Origin: Astropecten irregularis
Lineage: Eukaryota > Echinodermata > Asteroidea > Paxillosida > Astropectinidae
Direction: 5' to 3'
DNA length: 64,000 nucleotides
Assembly: GCA_963971285.1 (NCBI GenBank)
Contig: OZ020258.1
Location: forward strand, 3,968,001-4,032,000
Each line of letters begins with the position of its first letter. The stretch's first letter is position 1. This document shows positions 1 to 11,538 of the stretch, in pieces. The translations under genes were made by a program, and so were the position numbers. The notes beneath the pieces were generated by a model that worked only from the letters and a program-made list of their open reading frames with translations, searched no databases and was not told where the DNA came from.

Positions 1-1889
1 CCAAGCACCTCGCGTAACACTTTAAAATCGCATAATTATTTCCAAAAGTCGCAAAAAGTCGCAGCCAAACTTTGCTTTAAATTGAACCTGAAGGTCCAGG
101 CTTTAAGAAAATATATAAGCTAATGTGGGAATCGGTGGGAATATTTATTGTTTTTCCGTTTGAAAAAAAAATCCCAAATTTTAACGATTTTTACCTAAAT
201 TTGGAGCTTTTTTAGACTTAAGCCCTCAAGTGAACGGGTTATGAATCTTATTTTCATAAAATATAGTTTATAAACGGCATCCAAGCCAATTTTGACGATG
301 TTATCTAGTCTGTTTCGACCGTGTCAGTCAATTAAACTAAACCTCGTGTTTTATTACTTAAATTAGAATTGTTATGATTTTTAGTATATAGATCGAGATT
401 TCGCCCCCAATAATGGTTTATGGCCATTAATTTGTGTATGTTAAGTACACCTGGACCATTGGAAACTAAAAAAAATATTGGTATTGATTTTTTTTAAAGT
501 CGCATTTTCCTATTCTGGCGCAGTTTGACCTTGAATAATGGCCTACTGTGCACCGTACCCCGCGTTGTTGTGAAGGTGCTGACGATTTATGAGTAACTGT
601 ATATGATGATCGATGCCTCTGAAATTAATGGTGGACTATAATGGAAAATACTATATTATTATAGCTTGCACTAGGCACTGGGGAAAAAATCGAGTCTAGG
701 CTAGGTCAAAATTGACGATTTTAAACGTGTTAGGGGTTGTATATGAAGGTAAATATCATACTTTGGGTTTTGGTCAAAGAAATATAGATTCATGGGCAAA
801 AATATCAAGACAGATACAGTAACAGTCATCTGCGAAAAATTCAGTCCCACACAGTGGCCACTTTTTTGAGAAAGCAGTGAAAAAACGGCCACAGTTTTTT
901 TAAAGTCTTTTCTGGTATTTCAGGTATTTATGATCTCTAAAAGATCAAAATTGTTTTTGGTCATTATTTTTACTATTTTCTAATTCAAAATTGTTTTTGG
1001 TCATTATTTTTTACTCTTTCCTGGATAAATACAGCATTTCAGGCAGAAAGAAATGTAACGGTATATATGTTTCTACCAGCTTCATCTTTATACCCTGTAA
1101 GTTACAGGTAAATCTGCAAAGATTTCTGTTTCGATATGCTACCAAAGTATGATAATACATTTCAGCCCTATATTGCTATTATACTTGATGATATCGCATC
1201 AGTGGTTTGGCCATGGATGCTATAAAAATACTCGACCTTGCAATGAAGACAGCAGTATACCTCGTTCCCCACCGCCTCAGAATTTTCTTTAAAGATATAA
1301 TACATGATTGATAAATGTCATGCAACAGCACCCCACATTTTATGTGATCCAAAATGTACATGAAATGAATCTTGCATTCAGCAACAGCCATTGGCCTTAT
1401 CTATTTTTATGAAACTTGTGTTTTGTTTGACTGTAGGCCTACCTGCTATATTATGATGTAGTCATCCCTGTTGATGCAAAATCAAATGAGCTTTCGTTAT
1501 AGGCTAAATATCATCACTTGTTTTTAATTTACTATTTCAGTTCGCAAAGGAAATGTTGGTCATTTTGTACTACTGAAATGTATCAGCCTTTTTTAAACAC
1601 AATTATGAACGTACATCAACATGTGAAGAGTTCATTTGCAAAAACAGATAACTCCTTTGTTGAAAAATTTACATTATCATCACGGATGCTTCTATTTTTG
1701 TTAAGGATACACCAGTATATTATATTTTTTTCATTTTCTGTACTTTGTTAAATTTGCAATAAATTAATAAGTTTGATATGTTCAAAAGTACGCGATTTCC
1801 TTGAATACTAAAACTTAAAGAATGACTTATTTAATTTTTCATAAATGGAGTTATCTGTTTTTTCAAATGAAATTGACCTTTCAAGCATG
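1..1889. other. Left-edge intergenic sequence, no gene seen
   Basis: AT-rich, with no spliced coding signal that I can support. The open frames are short and unrelated to known families. The only structured part is a copy of MITE family M1 near 745-1160. The 3' flank of the gene A lectin duplication may begin at the right end of this stretch. Confidence 0.5.
745..1160 (+). mobile_element. MITE family M1, diverged copy
   Basis: Begins with a diverged form of the AAAGGTARTATCATACTT terminus and ends with its reverse complement (CCAAAGTATGATAATA). The interior carries the family hallmarks: a CAGTAACAGTCATCTG block, a GATC-centred palindrome and a CCCTGTAAGTTA block. It has no coding capacity. 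About 20 full or partial copies occur in this window. Confidence 0.8.
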
Positions 1890-1985
1890 GGTGTCGATCC
1901 CGGGGATGGGAGGATATACCCCGCCCCCTATATTTGAGGGGGGGGGGGTGACGTATATTATCACCCCCTCCCAATATTTTGGAGG
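1890..1985 (+). repeat. G/C-homopolymer repeat, copy 1
   Basis: Contains GTGTCGATCCCGGGG, then GGATATACCCC and a long G run followed by ATTATCACCCCC. An inverted copy lies at 23803-23905 next to gene C. The pair marks the far end of the inverted A/C segmental duplication, or is an independent short repeat. Confidence 0.6.
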
Positions 1986-1989
1986 TTAA

Positions 1990-3500
1990 TGTCATTTAAT
2001 ATCGACACAATATCTGAAGTACCAACAAAATAATGAAGAAATAGAAATATTATTGTTTTTTAAATGCTCCAAAATGCGACTTTTCAACTCTTGTTTTTGT
2101 TTGTTAAGCACCTCGTGCGGGGTCCTCCAACAACCTCCCCCCACTCGGTCGCTTCGAACCCTCGCATAGAATACCAAATCACCAATCATCCCCCCAATCA
2201 TGAAAAGAAATCGACACCGATGCTTTCAAGGTCACAGATCGAGTTTTTACCAACCAAAATGGTAGAAACCATGAGGGTTGAAACAGACATCCTTGCATGT
2301 ACGTGCTGTATGTGCAGAGTTTGCTGTTAGTGTTTGTTGTATCATGGAGGTAGAAATACTATTTCTACCTCCATGGTTGTACATTATAGCATGGAGGTAG
2401 AAATGATTATAGCATGTAGTTCAATGTAGACTTAGCGTCATGCAACGGCTCTATATGAAAAAAAGACCCAGTAAATATTATGGAGCTGCATGAAGCCGAT
2501 GGCTGGAGAGCGTGAATTGTAATTAATTTGGATGGAGGTGTGATGCCCACAATGGCCGCGTTTGAATAACGGTCGCCCTAGTGATAATTATATCGATAAT
2601 AATTTGCACAGACGTGACAAAATAAAAGCACAGCATATAGTCCGCTATTGGCGTCGTTTATGCTGCGCTATAGCCGCAAATTGTTGCGCATCAATGCCCA
2701 TATTTTTATTCTTTGAAAGGCCAAATTAATGCCCAAACGTTCTGCAAGGAGGCAACATTTAAATTGCGGTAAATATAGGGCTGACAAGGGGGTTCTACGA
2801 CTGTTCAAGTGTACGACTGTTTCATGTTTCTCAGATGCAGTAGGCCCCTAACTATACAATACAGGGGCGGATCTAGCTTTCAGGAAACGAAAGGGGGGGG
2901 GGGATGACAATCAAAAGTGTAATTTCGATGAAATTAAGTCCCAATGTCAGCAATACTTTTTTATCCCTGGAATTGGAGTCATCCTCGCTAATTTGCACAT
3001 CAAAAATCGCTGTAAATTGTTGTTTTCCCATAATATTTGCATTGTTGAAATTAAAGCCGTGAAATATGATGATGAACATGCAATTATCGGTGATTGTCTG
3101 TAACCTAGATTATATTTTGCAATCATGAAGAAGGTGGGTCTAGAAAAGAAAATGATCGACGGACTTTTAAAGGCAAGACTGAATTTGGGCACGGCCTCGA
3201 TTCTTCGTTTACAAAATTGAAGATTTTTGTCGAGATTGTTGTCTAATTAGCCATGGTAAAAAAACAACAACAAACAAACAAACAAACAACCACAGGTGTG
3301 GAAAATGGACTAAATTTAGCTGATATGAATTATTTTAATTGGTAGGCCTATGCGGTTGAACCGGGGGCCGGATGCAACGCCCATCTCTATATCCGACACT
3401 GCCATTATCATATGGTTGGTCTATAGGCCTAGCATTTTTGCTATGCTTTGCTCCCGTATAGAGCCGCTTGCAGGAAAACCGATGGGAAATAGGAAGAAAC
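1990..3500. other. Intergenic sequence, no gene seen
   Basis: No credible exons. It contains a small direct repeat of the words CATGGAGGTAGAAAT and TTTCTACCTCCATG around 2343-2403, a G run near 2892 and an (AAAC)n run near 3268-3290. About 3505-3592 is similar, in inverted orientation, to 23655-23757. Confidence 0.5.
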
Positions 3501-3618
3501 GGTTGGTAAATATCGACAGACAATGCCATATGTTGTGCCGTAATCAAAGCAATTTCTTCATTTATTCCTCTATTAAAACATTTTCAGTTCATTATAGAAT
3601 CAGTGCTGGATTTCACCA

Positions 3619-3742
3619 AACACTAAGATTGATCTTAAGATGAGTTTTCAGAACCGCCATAGTGATTTGTATTGTTAAATCACACTTACTTTGCTAAGCA
3701 ACTAGGATTGCCCATGACTTAAGATCAGTCTTAGTGCTTAGA
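3619..3742. mobile_element. Short palindromic MITE (TIR CACTAAGATTGATCTTAAG)
   Basis: The sequence at 3621-3639 is nearly the reverse complement of 3718-3736 (CTTAAGATCAGTCTTAGTG). It encloses about 80 bp with no coding potential, consistent with a non-autonomous DNA element of about 120 bp. Only one copy was seen here. Confidence 0.6.
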
Positions 3743-3784
3743 GAAACAGTATTACTGTGCCATTTTCGACTGGTTTCGATCGAA

Positions 3785-3980
3785 GATCTTTTAAAAGATT
3801 AAAAATAAAAGAGAAAAGACTTAAGAAACACTGTGGCTGTTTTTCACTGTTTTCTTAAAAAGTGGGCACCGTCAATGGGACTGAAATTTTCACAGATGAC
3901 TGTTACTGTATCTGTCTTGATATTTTTGCCTAAGGATCTGTATTTCTTTGATAAAAAACCAAAGTATGATATTAACTTTA
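3785..3980 (-). mobile_element. MITE family M1, partial copy
   Basis: Holds the half of M1 from the GATC palindrome to the ACCAAAGTATGATATTA terminus. The other half is missing. Confidence 0.75.
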
Positions 3981-4079
3981 CATATCTTGCATTCTTATTT
4001 TGGAGAAAAATATTTCACGAAGGATATTTCGAACCGGTAAAGTCTTGAAGCATTCCAAATGCACCAATGTCCCATTGAA

Positions 4080-4400
4080 GATGTCCCATTCGATGGACGC
4101 GGCACAATGACATGACACAATGCACTACAGATTGTCCACAATGTTCAAGTCCATGTGAAGTTCGGTGACGTCACCAATTATATCACGTGGGTCCATGTAT
4201 CCAATGCGATAAAGTGGTTTCTCAGACAAACACTGAATGTTACACTCAGCAGAGCCTCGTTGTGCCATTATGAGTTTAGCTGATTCGCTACAAAATTGAA
4301 CGTTGCTTTTGTTACAAAATTCAGCAGTGAGAGCAAAAACAGGCCATAAAATATTAAAGAAATATAAAGGATATAGCAGTGCTTTCAAAGCCTGAATATT
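4080..4400 (-). promoter_or_regulatory. Conserved 3' flank of gene A with CRE and E-box
   Basis: Contains the perfect palindrome GGTGACGTCACC near 4164-4175, followed about 10 bp later by ATCACGTGGG. The whole block is homologous to the 3' flanks of gene B (about 12720-13250) and gene C (about 22400-22640). TGACGTCA is the CREB/ATF consensus and CACGTG is a bHLH E-box. Function is an inference: it could be an enhancer, transcribed 3' UTR, or simply part of the duplicated unit. Confidence 0.5.
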
Positions 4401-4440
4401 TGCAATAGTGGTTAATTATAACGAGAATGTTTCAAATATG

Positions 4441-5300
4441 GCCCTTTTGTATGGAGGACGAAAAGTGGCCATCTGTTTTTCTGCTCTCAGAGTAGCAAAA
4501 AAGCAGATTTTACGTTTTTGTTAGATGCAATTTTCCACTTTTCTACTTATTTGCTACCTCAAAAGCAGAATTTATTTTTGTAGAAACTAATTTTCTGCTT
4601 TTCTGTTACCGGGAAAGCAGATCTTAAATCGGTGGCCGAAAAGTTGCCATCGGCTTTTCTGCCTTCATAAAGAGAACCACGCCCTCCTCCTACTAGCGCT
4701 GAACCGCATCTCAAAGAATAATTTATATTAGCATAATTAATTAATCATCTAGCCATCATCCAATAGACAGCCTACATGATCGGGAAATCGTTCATATGAA
4801 TAATAGGGTGGACCATCGTTATTATTGGTTTCCACAGCGATCGTCTTCAATGGGAGACTTTTGAGAACCGGTCTTCAAGTCAACAGCGCATGCGCACGCA
4901 ATTGTGAGCATGCGCGCGTTGTTTTGCGCCTGCGCTGTTGTGCGTGCGCGTGCGCTGTTGACTTGAAGACCGGTTCTCAAATTAAAGTCTCCCATTCACA
5001 GGAAAGGAAACGGTAGTAACCCCTAGCCCTCTTTACCGTCAGCGCAACAGGAAGGCGCGGCCCTTTTTAATATGAAGGCAGAAAAGCCGATGGCCACTTT
5101 TAGGCCGCCGAATTAAGATCTGCTTTTCCGGTAGCAGAAAAGCAGAAAAATTAGTTTCTACAAACGTTTGATATGCTTTTAAAGTAGCAAAAAAGAAGAA
5201 AAGTGGAAAATTGCATCTTACCAAAACGCAAAATCTGCTTTTTTGCTACTCTGAGAGCAGAAAAACATATGGCCACTTTTCGTCCTCCATACTTTTGGCT
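4441..5300. mobile_element. Foldback element with about 260-bp inverted arms
   Basis: The left arm (about 4441-4702) and right arm (about 5038-5300) are imperfect reverse complements along most of their length. Both carry AGCAGAAAAGC-type words and end at GTATGGAGGACG and CGTCCTCCATAC. The central part holds another palindromic element (4848-4998). There is no transposase frame. It sits just downstream of gene A's stop codon. Confidence 0.75.
4848..4998. mobile_element. MITE family M6 (TIR GAGAACCGGTCTTCAAGTC), copy 1
   Basis: Starts AATGGGAGACTTTTGAGAAC and ends with the inverted equivalent ending in TCTCCCATT. The core is rich in CGCATGCGC. A second diverged copy is at 33057-33221. It lies within the loop of the foldback element, so it is probably a nested insertion. 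Confidence 0.75.
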
Positions 5301-5331
5301 TTATATTTACTCAGAATAAACTGCAATTTGA

Positions 5332-8300
5332 CTATTTGCAGACATAGACAACGACGAGGTATTTTGGAATACCGAAACACGGATCTCCACCGAACATGTC
5401 GTTGGTGGCAGGGATCCTACAGGTATGCTTCTCCTGACATTCTCGTCGTACCTCGGAGAGCGACTCGGTCTCATTACCGCAAGGCTGGGCTCTCTCCGGC
5501 CCCAAATTTTTCATGCAGTGGTTGGTGCCGCTTTCTCGTCCGTAGAGCGCCCACTGGACATCAATCACCTCGCTGCTGCTGGCACAGGCGATGGAGAAAT
5601 TCGAACCCTCGCAAACAAGTTTTACTGCAAACAAAATACAATGTACAAGGAAAGAATGTTTTCAATTTTTGTTAAAAAGGATTTACTAGTACAAACAACT
5701 GCGATGAATTAAATTCATTTGTTAATTATTTTATTCTTTATGGGTGCATTCGTTTAGCTCCCCCCGGGTCGACACCAGTCAACCTCGTCCCCTTTCTCTC
5801 GCTTGTTTTGCGCAGTAAAACATGACCATTCCCAGTAAGGGCTGACCCGTGTTAACTAAACGAATGCACCTTATGAGTGGGGTCCCCTTCAACCTTTTTG
5901 GTTGTGCCACGCCAAGAGGAATTATGGCTCTTTTTTGTTACTTGCCAAATGGCAAATGTAACCTCTGCAATGTCTAATAAAAAGGATTTGAGACCACCGA
6001 TCATCAAAGAAGCTCTATAGGCCTTGAAGGAGAGAAGCTTGGCGGTACAATACATCCGATGTACTAAGATTTCAGAGATCCCCCCCACATTTTTTCTGTT
6101 TGTTGTTTTATGTCTCTTAGTGCTGACAAACTGCTGGGGCCAATTTCGTAGAGCTGCTTAAGCGCCAAAATTTGCTTAAGCACCAAAAACCTTCGTAAAT
6201 AAAACTAATATAAAGTCAATATGCAAGTCAGAGCACCTTGATGTGAATATTATGCTCAGCAAACGATGGTCGAATACAAGTCATAAGCAGTAAACATTAC
6301 ATGAAAATTTGGTTTGCAATCCTGTTTGATCGAGGAAGACTTTTCTTGCTTGAGCAAATTTTGCGGTTAAGCAGCTCTATGAAATTGGGCAATGGTCATT
6401 ATAAGGCCTAAAAAAATGTGTTGTGTTGCCCTCAGCGAACGACCGTAAAATGCCAAAACTTTGGGTCGGGATTTTGCTCAGAGTCCTAAAGTATAAAAAC
6501 TCACCATCAGTTTTGACAGAAAATTTCAGATTTAGCAGTAAAAAAATCGTGTCTCTTCAAAACAACCCAAGACCGTTGATTTATAAGCCCTGGTGACCAG
6601 ACATCCTATATTTATTCTTAAATGTTTGAGAGTCGGCCCCCCCCAAAAAAAAAAAAAATAATAAATACATAAAATAAAATAAAATCGACCGACCGACCCA
6701 AAATTTTAATTTGTCCACTTGAGGGCAACACAACAAATTTCTTTTCGGCCTAAGGTTAATGTGTATCTATAGATTGGGGATTTAAAGAAAATGGTCTTAA
6801 GCGATTCCTACTCACCGGATGTGCAATTCAGTAACTCGGCAATCTTTTCGGGATCTTCAGTGGCGACGGACGAGTTCAGGTACGTTGGCAGGAAAGATCG
6901 CCCCGGTGCCTTCCGGTTGACTCCGCCAAGGCGTATCTTCCTGCAGCTGCACGGGTCTTCGTACGGCAGAACCCATCGCATCTTCCCGCTCTGGTCTGGC
7001 TCTTGGCTCATGTAACATTTTCTGGTCCCAAGGCCACCAACAGATCCAAATACTGTTAAAATTAGATGGGAAAAAAAGCAAACCAGCGTTTACCAAGAGA
7101 AAACTATAAACTAAAGCCTGGCAACGTACCGCAATCAATGATGAAATTTGTTTAAAAGGTAATATCATACTTTGGTTTTTATCAAAGAAATACAGATTCA
7201 TGGGCAAAAATATCAAGACAGATACAGTAACAGTCATCTGTGAAAATGTCAGTCCCATACGGTGCCCACTTTGTGAGAAAACCGTGAAAAACAGCCACAG
7301 TATTTCTTAAGTAGTTTCTCTTTTATTTTTATGGATAAATACACCATTTCAGGCGGAAACAATTTAACGGTATGTTTCTACCACCACCATCTTCATACCC
7401 TGTAAGTTATACGTAAATCTGTGAACTTTTCTGTTTTGGTCTCTTAACAAAGTATGATACTACTTTTAAAGGGTTCATGCAGTGCTTTTTTTCAGTCAGG
7501 TTATTTTATTGCCTTCAGATAGAGAATATACTGACAGATAATGAATGGCAAGTCTTATTTTGGTTCCAAACCAGCATTTGGTTTTCGTTTTAATGGCTTT
7601 GCAAAATGGGAGATTTGTATGCATACTCATGTGCATGGAGAACCAACAGCAAACTAGCTTTTACCATGAGAATAAAGAACTGTAGCCTTCATAACCACAG
7701 TCAGATGAAATTTCTTAGAGGTAGTATCATACTTTGGTAAGAAACCAAAACAGAAATGTTCACAGATTTACAGGGTAAGATGATAGTGGTAGAAACATGC
7801 CGTTAAGAATACAGCTGCCCGTCTGATAACTCACAGCAGAAAAAGCGATCATATTACTCCTGTTCTTAGATCAATGCATTGGTTGCCCATAGAATCACGA
7901 ATTTTGTTTAAAATATTCTTGCTCATGTTTCATTGTATCCATGGTACTGCCCCTGACTATAATGTTTCTCTTGTATACAGCAATATACCCCTATTAGGCA
8001 ACTTCGCTCATCTGAATCCATTTCATATGTTGTACTAAAAGTTAAAACCAAATGGGGGGATCGCTCATTTGTTCATGCGGGTACATTATGTTGGAATAAA
8101 TTGCCATTAGACAATAGACATTCGGGAAACTCATAATATTGTTACTTTCAAGGTTAAACTAAAGACATATCTTTTTCATAATGCATATAAGTAGTTTGTT
8201 CTGTTGTATATTGTTCAGACATTATTCTCTATTTTGTATTGCAGTATTTCCATTTTCACTTCTGTCAAGCGCTTTGAGCACTTCTGTGAATATTGCGCTA

Positions 8301-8663
8301 CATAAGTAACCATTATTATTATTATTATTATTTGTTAATTTCTTTTCGAAAATAAAAGCGCATCGTTATAGATTAACTGTTTTTCTTTTGTAGGTGTACT
8401 GATATTATTCTCTTCGTTTAAAATGAAGTCCGCTATTATTTTATTTTGAAAGAGGAGCCCTTAAATTCCTTGAAGATTTGACAGTTTTTGACACTCTCTC
8501 CACAAGAGGAAATCGGAGCTTGCATCAATTCAACCGCATCACCGATCTTCCAAAGTGAAATTTCATTTAGCAGTTCCAACGCCTCCACCAAATCCTTAAG
8601 AAAAACTTCACAGCATTACTTACCCCAGAGGAGTAGAAACAGACGCCAAGGCATCTTGTCCAT
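5332..8663 (-). CDS. Gene A: secreted SUEL-type (rhamnose-binding) lectin, 189 aa
   Basis: Three coding exons: 8624-8663, 6816-7052 and 5332-5624, with GT-AG borders and both introns in phase 1; the joined frame is 570 nt. Exon 1 encodes a signal peptide starting MDKMPWRLFLLLWG. Exon 2 encodes a 79-residue linker containing CYMSQEPDQSG, with four cysteines, that I do not recognise. Exon 3 encodes one SUEL/Gal_Lectin domain (about residues 93-189) with the family's YGR motif (120-122), DPC motif (173-175) and KYL (180-182). An N-glycosylation sequon, NET, is visible. Proteins of this family bind L-rhamnose or D-galactose and are used in egg, coelomic and immune fluids; export from the cell is inferred from the signal peptide. 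The start was chosen as the first in-frame Met before the hydrophobic run; a second Met lies three codons on. Paralogues are B and C. Confidence 0.85.
5742..5870. mobile_element. MITE family M4 (TIR GGGTGCATTCGTTTAGCT), copy 1
   Basis: About 130 bp, ending in the inverted terminus AACGAATGCACC. The core has GTCGACACC and GCTTGTTTTGCGC. It is inverted relative to copies at 10532 and 19003. It lies in the second intron of gene A. Confidence 0.8.
6136..6390. mobile_element. MITE family M3, diverged copy in gene A intron 2
   Basis: Ends match the M3 terminus GGGGCCAATTTC...GAAATTGG(G)C and the inner TTAAGC words are present. The copy is more diverged than those at 12.1, 14.4, 23.9 and 61.6 kb. 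Confidence 0.7.
6415..6750. mobile_element. MITE family M7 (TIR TTGTTGTGTTGCCCTC), copy 1
   Basis: Both ends carry the word GTTGTGTTGCCCTC in opposite orientations, next to CGACCGACCGACCC. A homologous element in the opposite orientation is at 29576-29876. A poly-C/poly-A stretch and an (AAAT)n-like run sit near 6640-6680. It lies in the second intron of gene A. Confidence 0.75.
7152..7470 (+). mobile_element. MITE family M1 copy in gene A intron 1
   Basis: Starts AAAGGTAATATCATACTT and ends AAAGTATGATACTACTTTTA. The central GATC palindrome has been deleted. A further fragment of the same family lies at about 7717-7807. Confidence 0.8.
7850..8335 (+). mobile_element. LINE 3' fragment (CR1/L2-like reverse-transcriptase tail)
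   Basis: The plus-strand reading from about 7856 gives DHITPVLRSMHWLPIESRI followed by LFKIFLLMFHCIHGTAPDY. This is the typical C-terminal end of CR1/L2/Crack-type non-LTR reverse transcriptases. A frame break follows, and the sequence ends in an (ATT)n tail near 8310-8335. It is a 5'-truncated dead copy inside the first intron of gene A, in the opposite orientation to the gene. The clade assignment is approximate. Confidence 0.75.
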
Positions 8664-8699
8664 TCAAGTCGAGCTCTATCTCCTGTTTGTAGTCGAGGT

Positions 8700-9960
8700 T
8701 TTTTTCCCAGCAGAATAATAAAAAAGATAAAATGTTTGCGGTGACACCATGTAATCTCTTCTGTGAGAGTGTGTGGTTCTGAGAAGAACCTGTGGTATTA
8801 TCTCGACGTTCCGAACAGTGTGCTCTGTTCGTCTTCAAGAGAGAATGTATAATACCAAAATGGTACCACTATTGCTACTGAAAACAATTAAGGTGATGTA
8901 TATGTGTGCGCATGCATACAGTTGATTTATTTTGTTGGGTGGTCCCTACTATTGTTTGATGTATGCCTATTGTTTGATTGAATCGTCCTTGACATTGTCA
9001 CGAACCCGCTCGTTCAAAATGTATCGGACTACAGTGATGATAATCGTGTTCGCTTGCTTGCATGCTTTCAGACTTCAGCAAATTGTTTGGGCAAAGAAAA
9101 TCTCTTTTTTTTTCGTTAAAAAGGGAACATAATTATCTGATGGTTCCTTAGTTTGCATTTAATGCGAGACAGGTTGTTACCGACATCTCAAAGAAAGGGC
9201 CACATTGTGATGTTCGAAATTATCCACCTTTTGGTTTTTTACAATTCAATTTTGTGTTTGTATGAACTTGTTATTACTTTGTGATATCTGTAGAGAAATG
9301 GGTGTTGCATGTCGCCCCTTTTCTTTATATAAGTCCACGCCCCTAAGGTATAGCCTTTTCACCCTAAGCCAGAGCTCACATACAGAAAGTCTACGGATTA
9401 TGCCGCATTTATTTTGAACGAGAGTTATAATATAATAATGGCTATACGAAAGCTGGTTCTCCGTTTTCATTTCAGTGGTTTTTATGTTTTATTTGACTTG
9501 AAAATTCACCGCCCCTCTTTTCTTTTTGAAAAGAGCGATGTTCCCTTTTACTGATGTGTATTAAGCAACAGCCATTAAATATTAAAAACGCATTGCAATC
9601 ATTTGAGAATTTGAGAATTAATATTCAAGCTAAAATGCGTCTATATTGAATTCGTGGAGTAGAATTTTCTATGATCTCCTTTCGCGTACAATGGATGATG
9701 AAGTATAATTATTGAATTCATATTGTACTGTCAGGGTGTGGCAGTGAAGCTCATTTATAATTGTGCCTGAATATAACAGATACGATGGCACTTTTATTAT
9801 TAATTTTGAAGTGCAGTTAAAGGAGGAATTTGAAAAGTGCATATAATGCAAATACATTAGCTTCATTTTATAATGACATTTGAAATATTTTCAACAAACC
9901 ACGAGGACTGTCAAAAACCCTCTGCTTTTAATAAAATGTTTAATTGTTTGGTCTTTCAGT
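8700..9960. other. Upstream region of gene A
   Basis: No coding exon is supported. 8976-9000 (TGATTGAATCGTC) resembles 16959-16985 upstream of gene B, so part of the 5' flank was duplicated with the gene. I see no clear TATA box. Confidence 0.4.
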
Positions 9961-10052
9961 GCCCTACATTCACAAAAAGATGACTGACATTTTTGTACCA
10001 TCTCTTTAATTTTCTCTCTTTGTCAACAAGTTGGATGAAAGCATTGTGTCAC

Positions 10053-10401
10053 TTAAAGGTTGTATCATACTTTGGTAAGAGACCAAAACAGAAATGTTCA
10101 CAGATTTACGTATAACTTACATGGTATGAAGATGGTGCTGGTAGAAACCTACCGTTAAAATGTTTCCGACTGAAATGATGTATTTATCCAGAAATTAGTA
10201 AAACAACGACTGAAAATCTTTTTGATCTTTTAAAAGATAAAAAATAAGAGAGAAAAGACTTGTGGCCGTTTTTCACGATTTTCTCAAAAAGTCGGCACCG
10301 TATGGACATGAAATTTTCACAGATGACTGTTACTGTATCTGTCTTGATATTTTTGCCCATGAATTTGTACTTCTTTAACCAAAGTATGATACTACCTTTA
10401 A
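10053..10401 (-). mobile_element. MITE family M1, full copy
   Basis: Both AAAGGTTGTATCATACTT-type termini are present, with the full interior including AAAATCTTTTTGATCTTTTA. It is inserted into the segmental repeat exactly between ACTT and AACCTTCTTTT, so the empty site can be seen at 18861. Confidence 0.85.
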
Positions 10402-10531
10402 CCTTCTTTTCTAAAGACGCAGAAAAAAACCGTCAGTATTCATTACGCATGATTCGGTTTGACACAATGAAGCCCCTTAAACCTTTTACATAAATCTTTA
10501 CATCAAGTGCTCTCCACAAGTCACTTATAAT

Positions 10532-10659
10532 GGGTGCATTCGTTTAGCTAACACGGGTCAGCCCTTACTGGGAATGGTCATGATATACAGCACAAAACAA
10601 GCGAGAGAATGGAAAGAGGTTGACTGGTGTCGACCCGGGGGAGCTAAACGAATGCACCC
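10532..10659. mobile_element. MITE family M4, copy 2
   Basis: Near-perfect terminal inverted repeat GGGTGCATTCGTTTAGCT. The core has TGGTGTCGACCCGGGG. The flanks match those of the 19003 copy, so the two copies arose by segmental duplication, not by separate insertion. Confidence 0.85.
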
Positions 10660-10998
10660 AATGGAGCATTCATTTATTTCATTGCAGTACTCAGATCTGT
10701 TCATTGCTTGTATTTTCCCTCGTCATTTTATAACAACATTAGCTGATGACTCTGTAGCAATTAAACTGCCACTCAAAGATGTATTCAATATTGGGTGTGA
10801 CTTACAGCATATCGCCTTTGCGTAACATGTTGCCCACAAACTGCAGCGTATATTCGATATCACAGCTTTGGAAGGAAACATTGTAAGGGGATTTAAGCCT
10901 TAGGACTGAAAGGATGTTTCGACTTTTCTAGTGATACAACTACATGTGATAAATGCAGTATATCTGTTATAGACTATGATATAATTCTTGCCCGTGCC

Positions 10999-11336
10999 TT
11001 AAAGGTAATATCATACTTTGGTTTTTATCAAAGAAATACAGATTCATGGTCAAAAATATCAAGACAGATACAGTAACAGTCATCTGTGAAAATTTCAGTC
11101 CCATACGGTGCCCCCTTTTTTAGAAAACAGTGAAAAACAGCCACAGTAGGCCTATTTCGTAAGTCTTTTCTCTTTTTATTTTAGATATTTTAAAAGATCA
11201 AAAACATTTTCGGCCGTTTTTTTTTTTTTACGAAAAATGTTAACGGTATTTTTCTACCACCACCATACATCTTCATACCCTGCAAGTTATACGTAAATCT
11301 GTGAAGATTTCTGTTTTGGTATGATACTACCCTTAA
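10999..11336 (+). mobile_element. MITE family M1 copy
   Basis: Starts TTAAAGGTAATATCATACTT and ends GGTATGATACTACCCTTAA. The central GATC palindrome is shortened. Confidence 0.8.
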
Positions 11337-11538
11337 TATACACAATCTCTACGGTTGGTTGGAAAAAGGAAAGATCGTTGATTAAGGTGATGCGTTGGTG
11401 CACTGATGATGTGGCAACTTACGCAGAATCCACAAACGAAACGTTTCGAATAACTGTCTCATTTTTAACTGCATGGTTTCGTTTGAACGAAGTGATCTCT
11501 GTAGTGTCAGTTTAATCGTTATTTTCGTTTGGGAACCT

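Larger units (their letters stand above)
9960..10830. repeat. Segmental repeat upstream of gene A (shared with 17.0 and 18.8-19.5 kb)
   Basis: The sequence with TTAACCTTCTTTTCTAAAGA, then the M4 element, then AATGGAGCATTCATTT and CAGATCTGTTCATTGC reappears almost in step at 18830-19255. Parts recur at 17040-17160 and 19300-19490. This copy is interrupted by an M1 element that the others lack. Confidence 0.7.

Noticed and set aside
4125-4388. 87-codon minus-strand frame starting like a signal peptide, 3' of gene A
   Set aside because: The homologous flanks of genes B and C do not keep this frame, so it is better explained as duplicated non-coding flank.
8310-8335. CRISPR-like or microsatellite array of ATT
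   Set aside because: A simple (ATT)n tail of the LINE fragment; no spacers.
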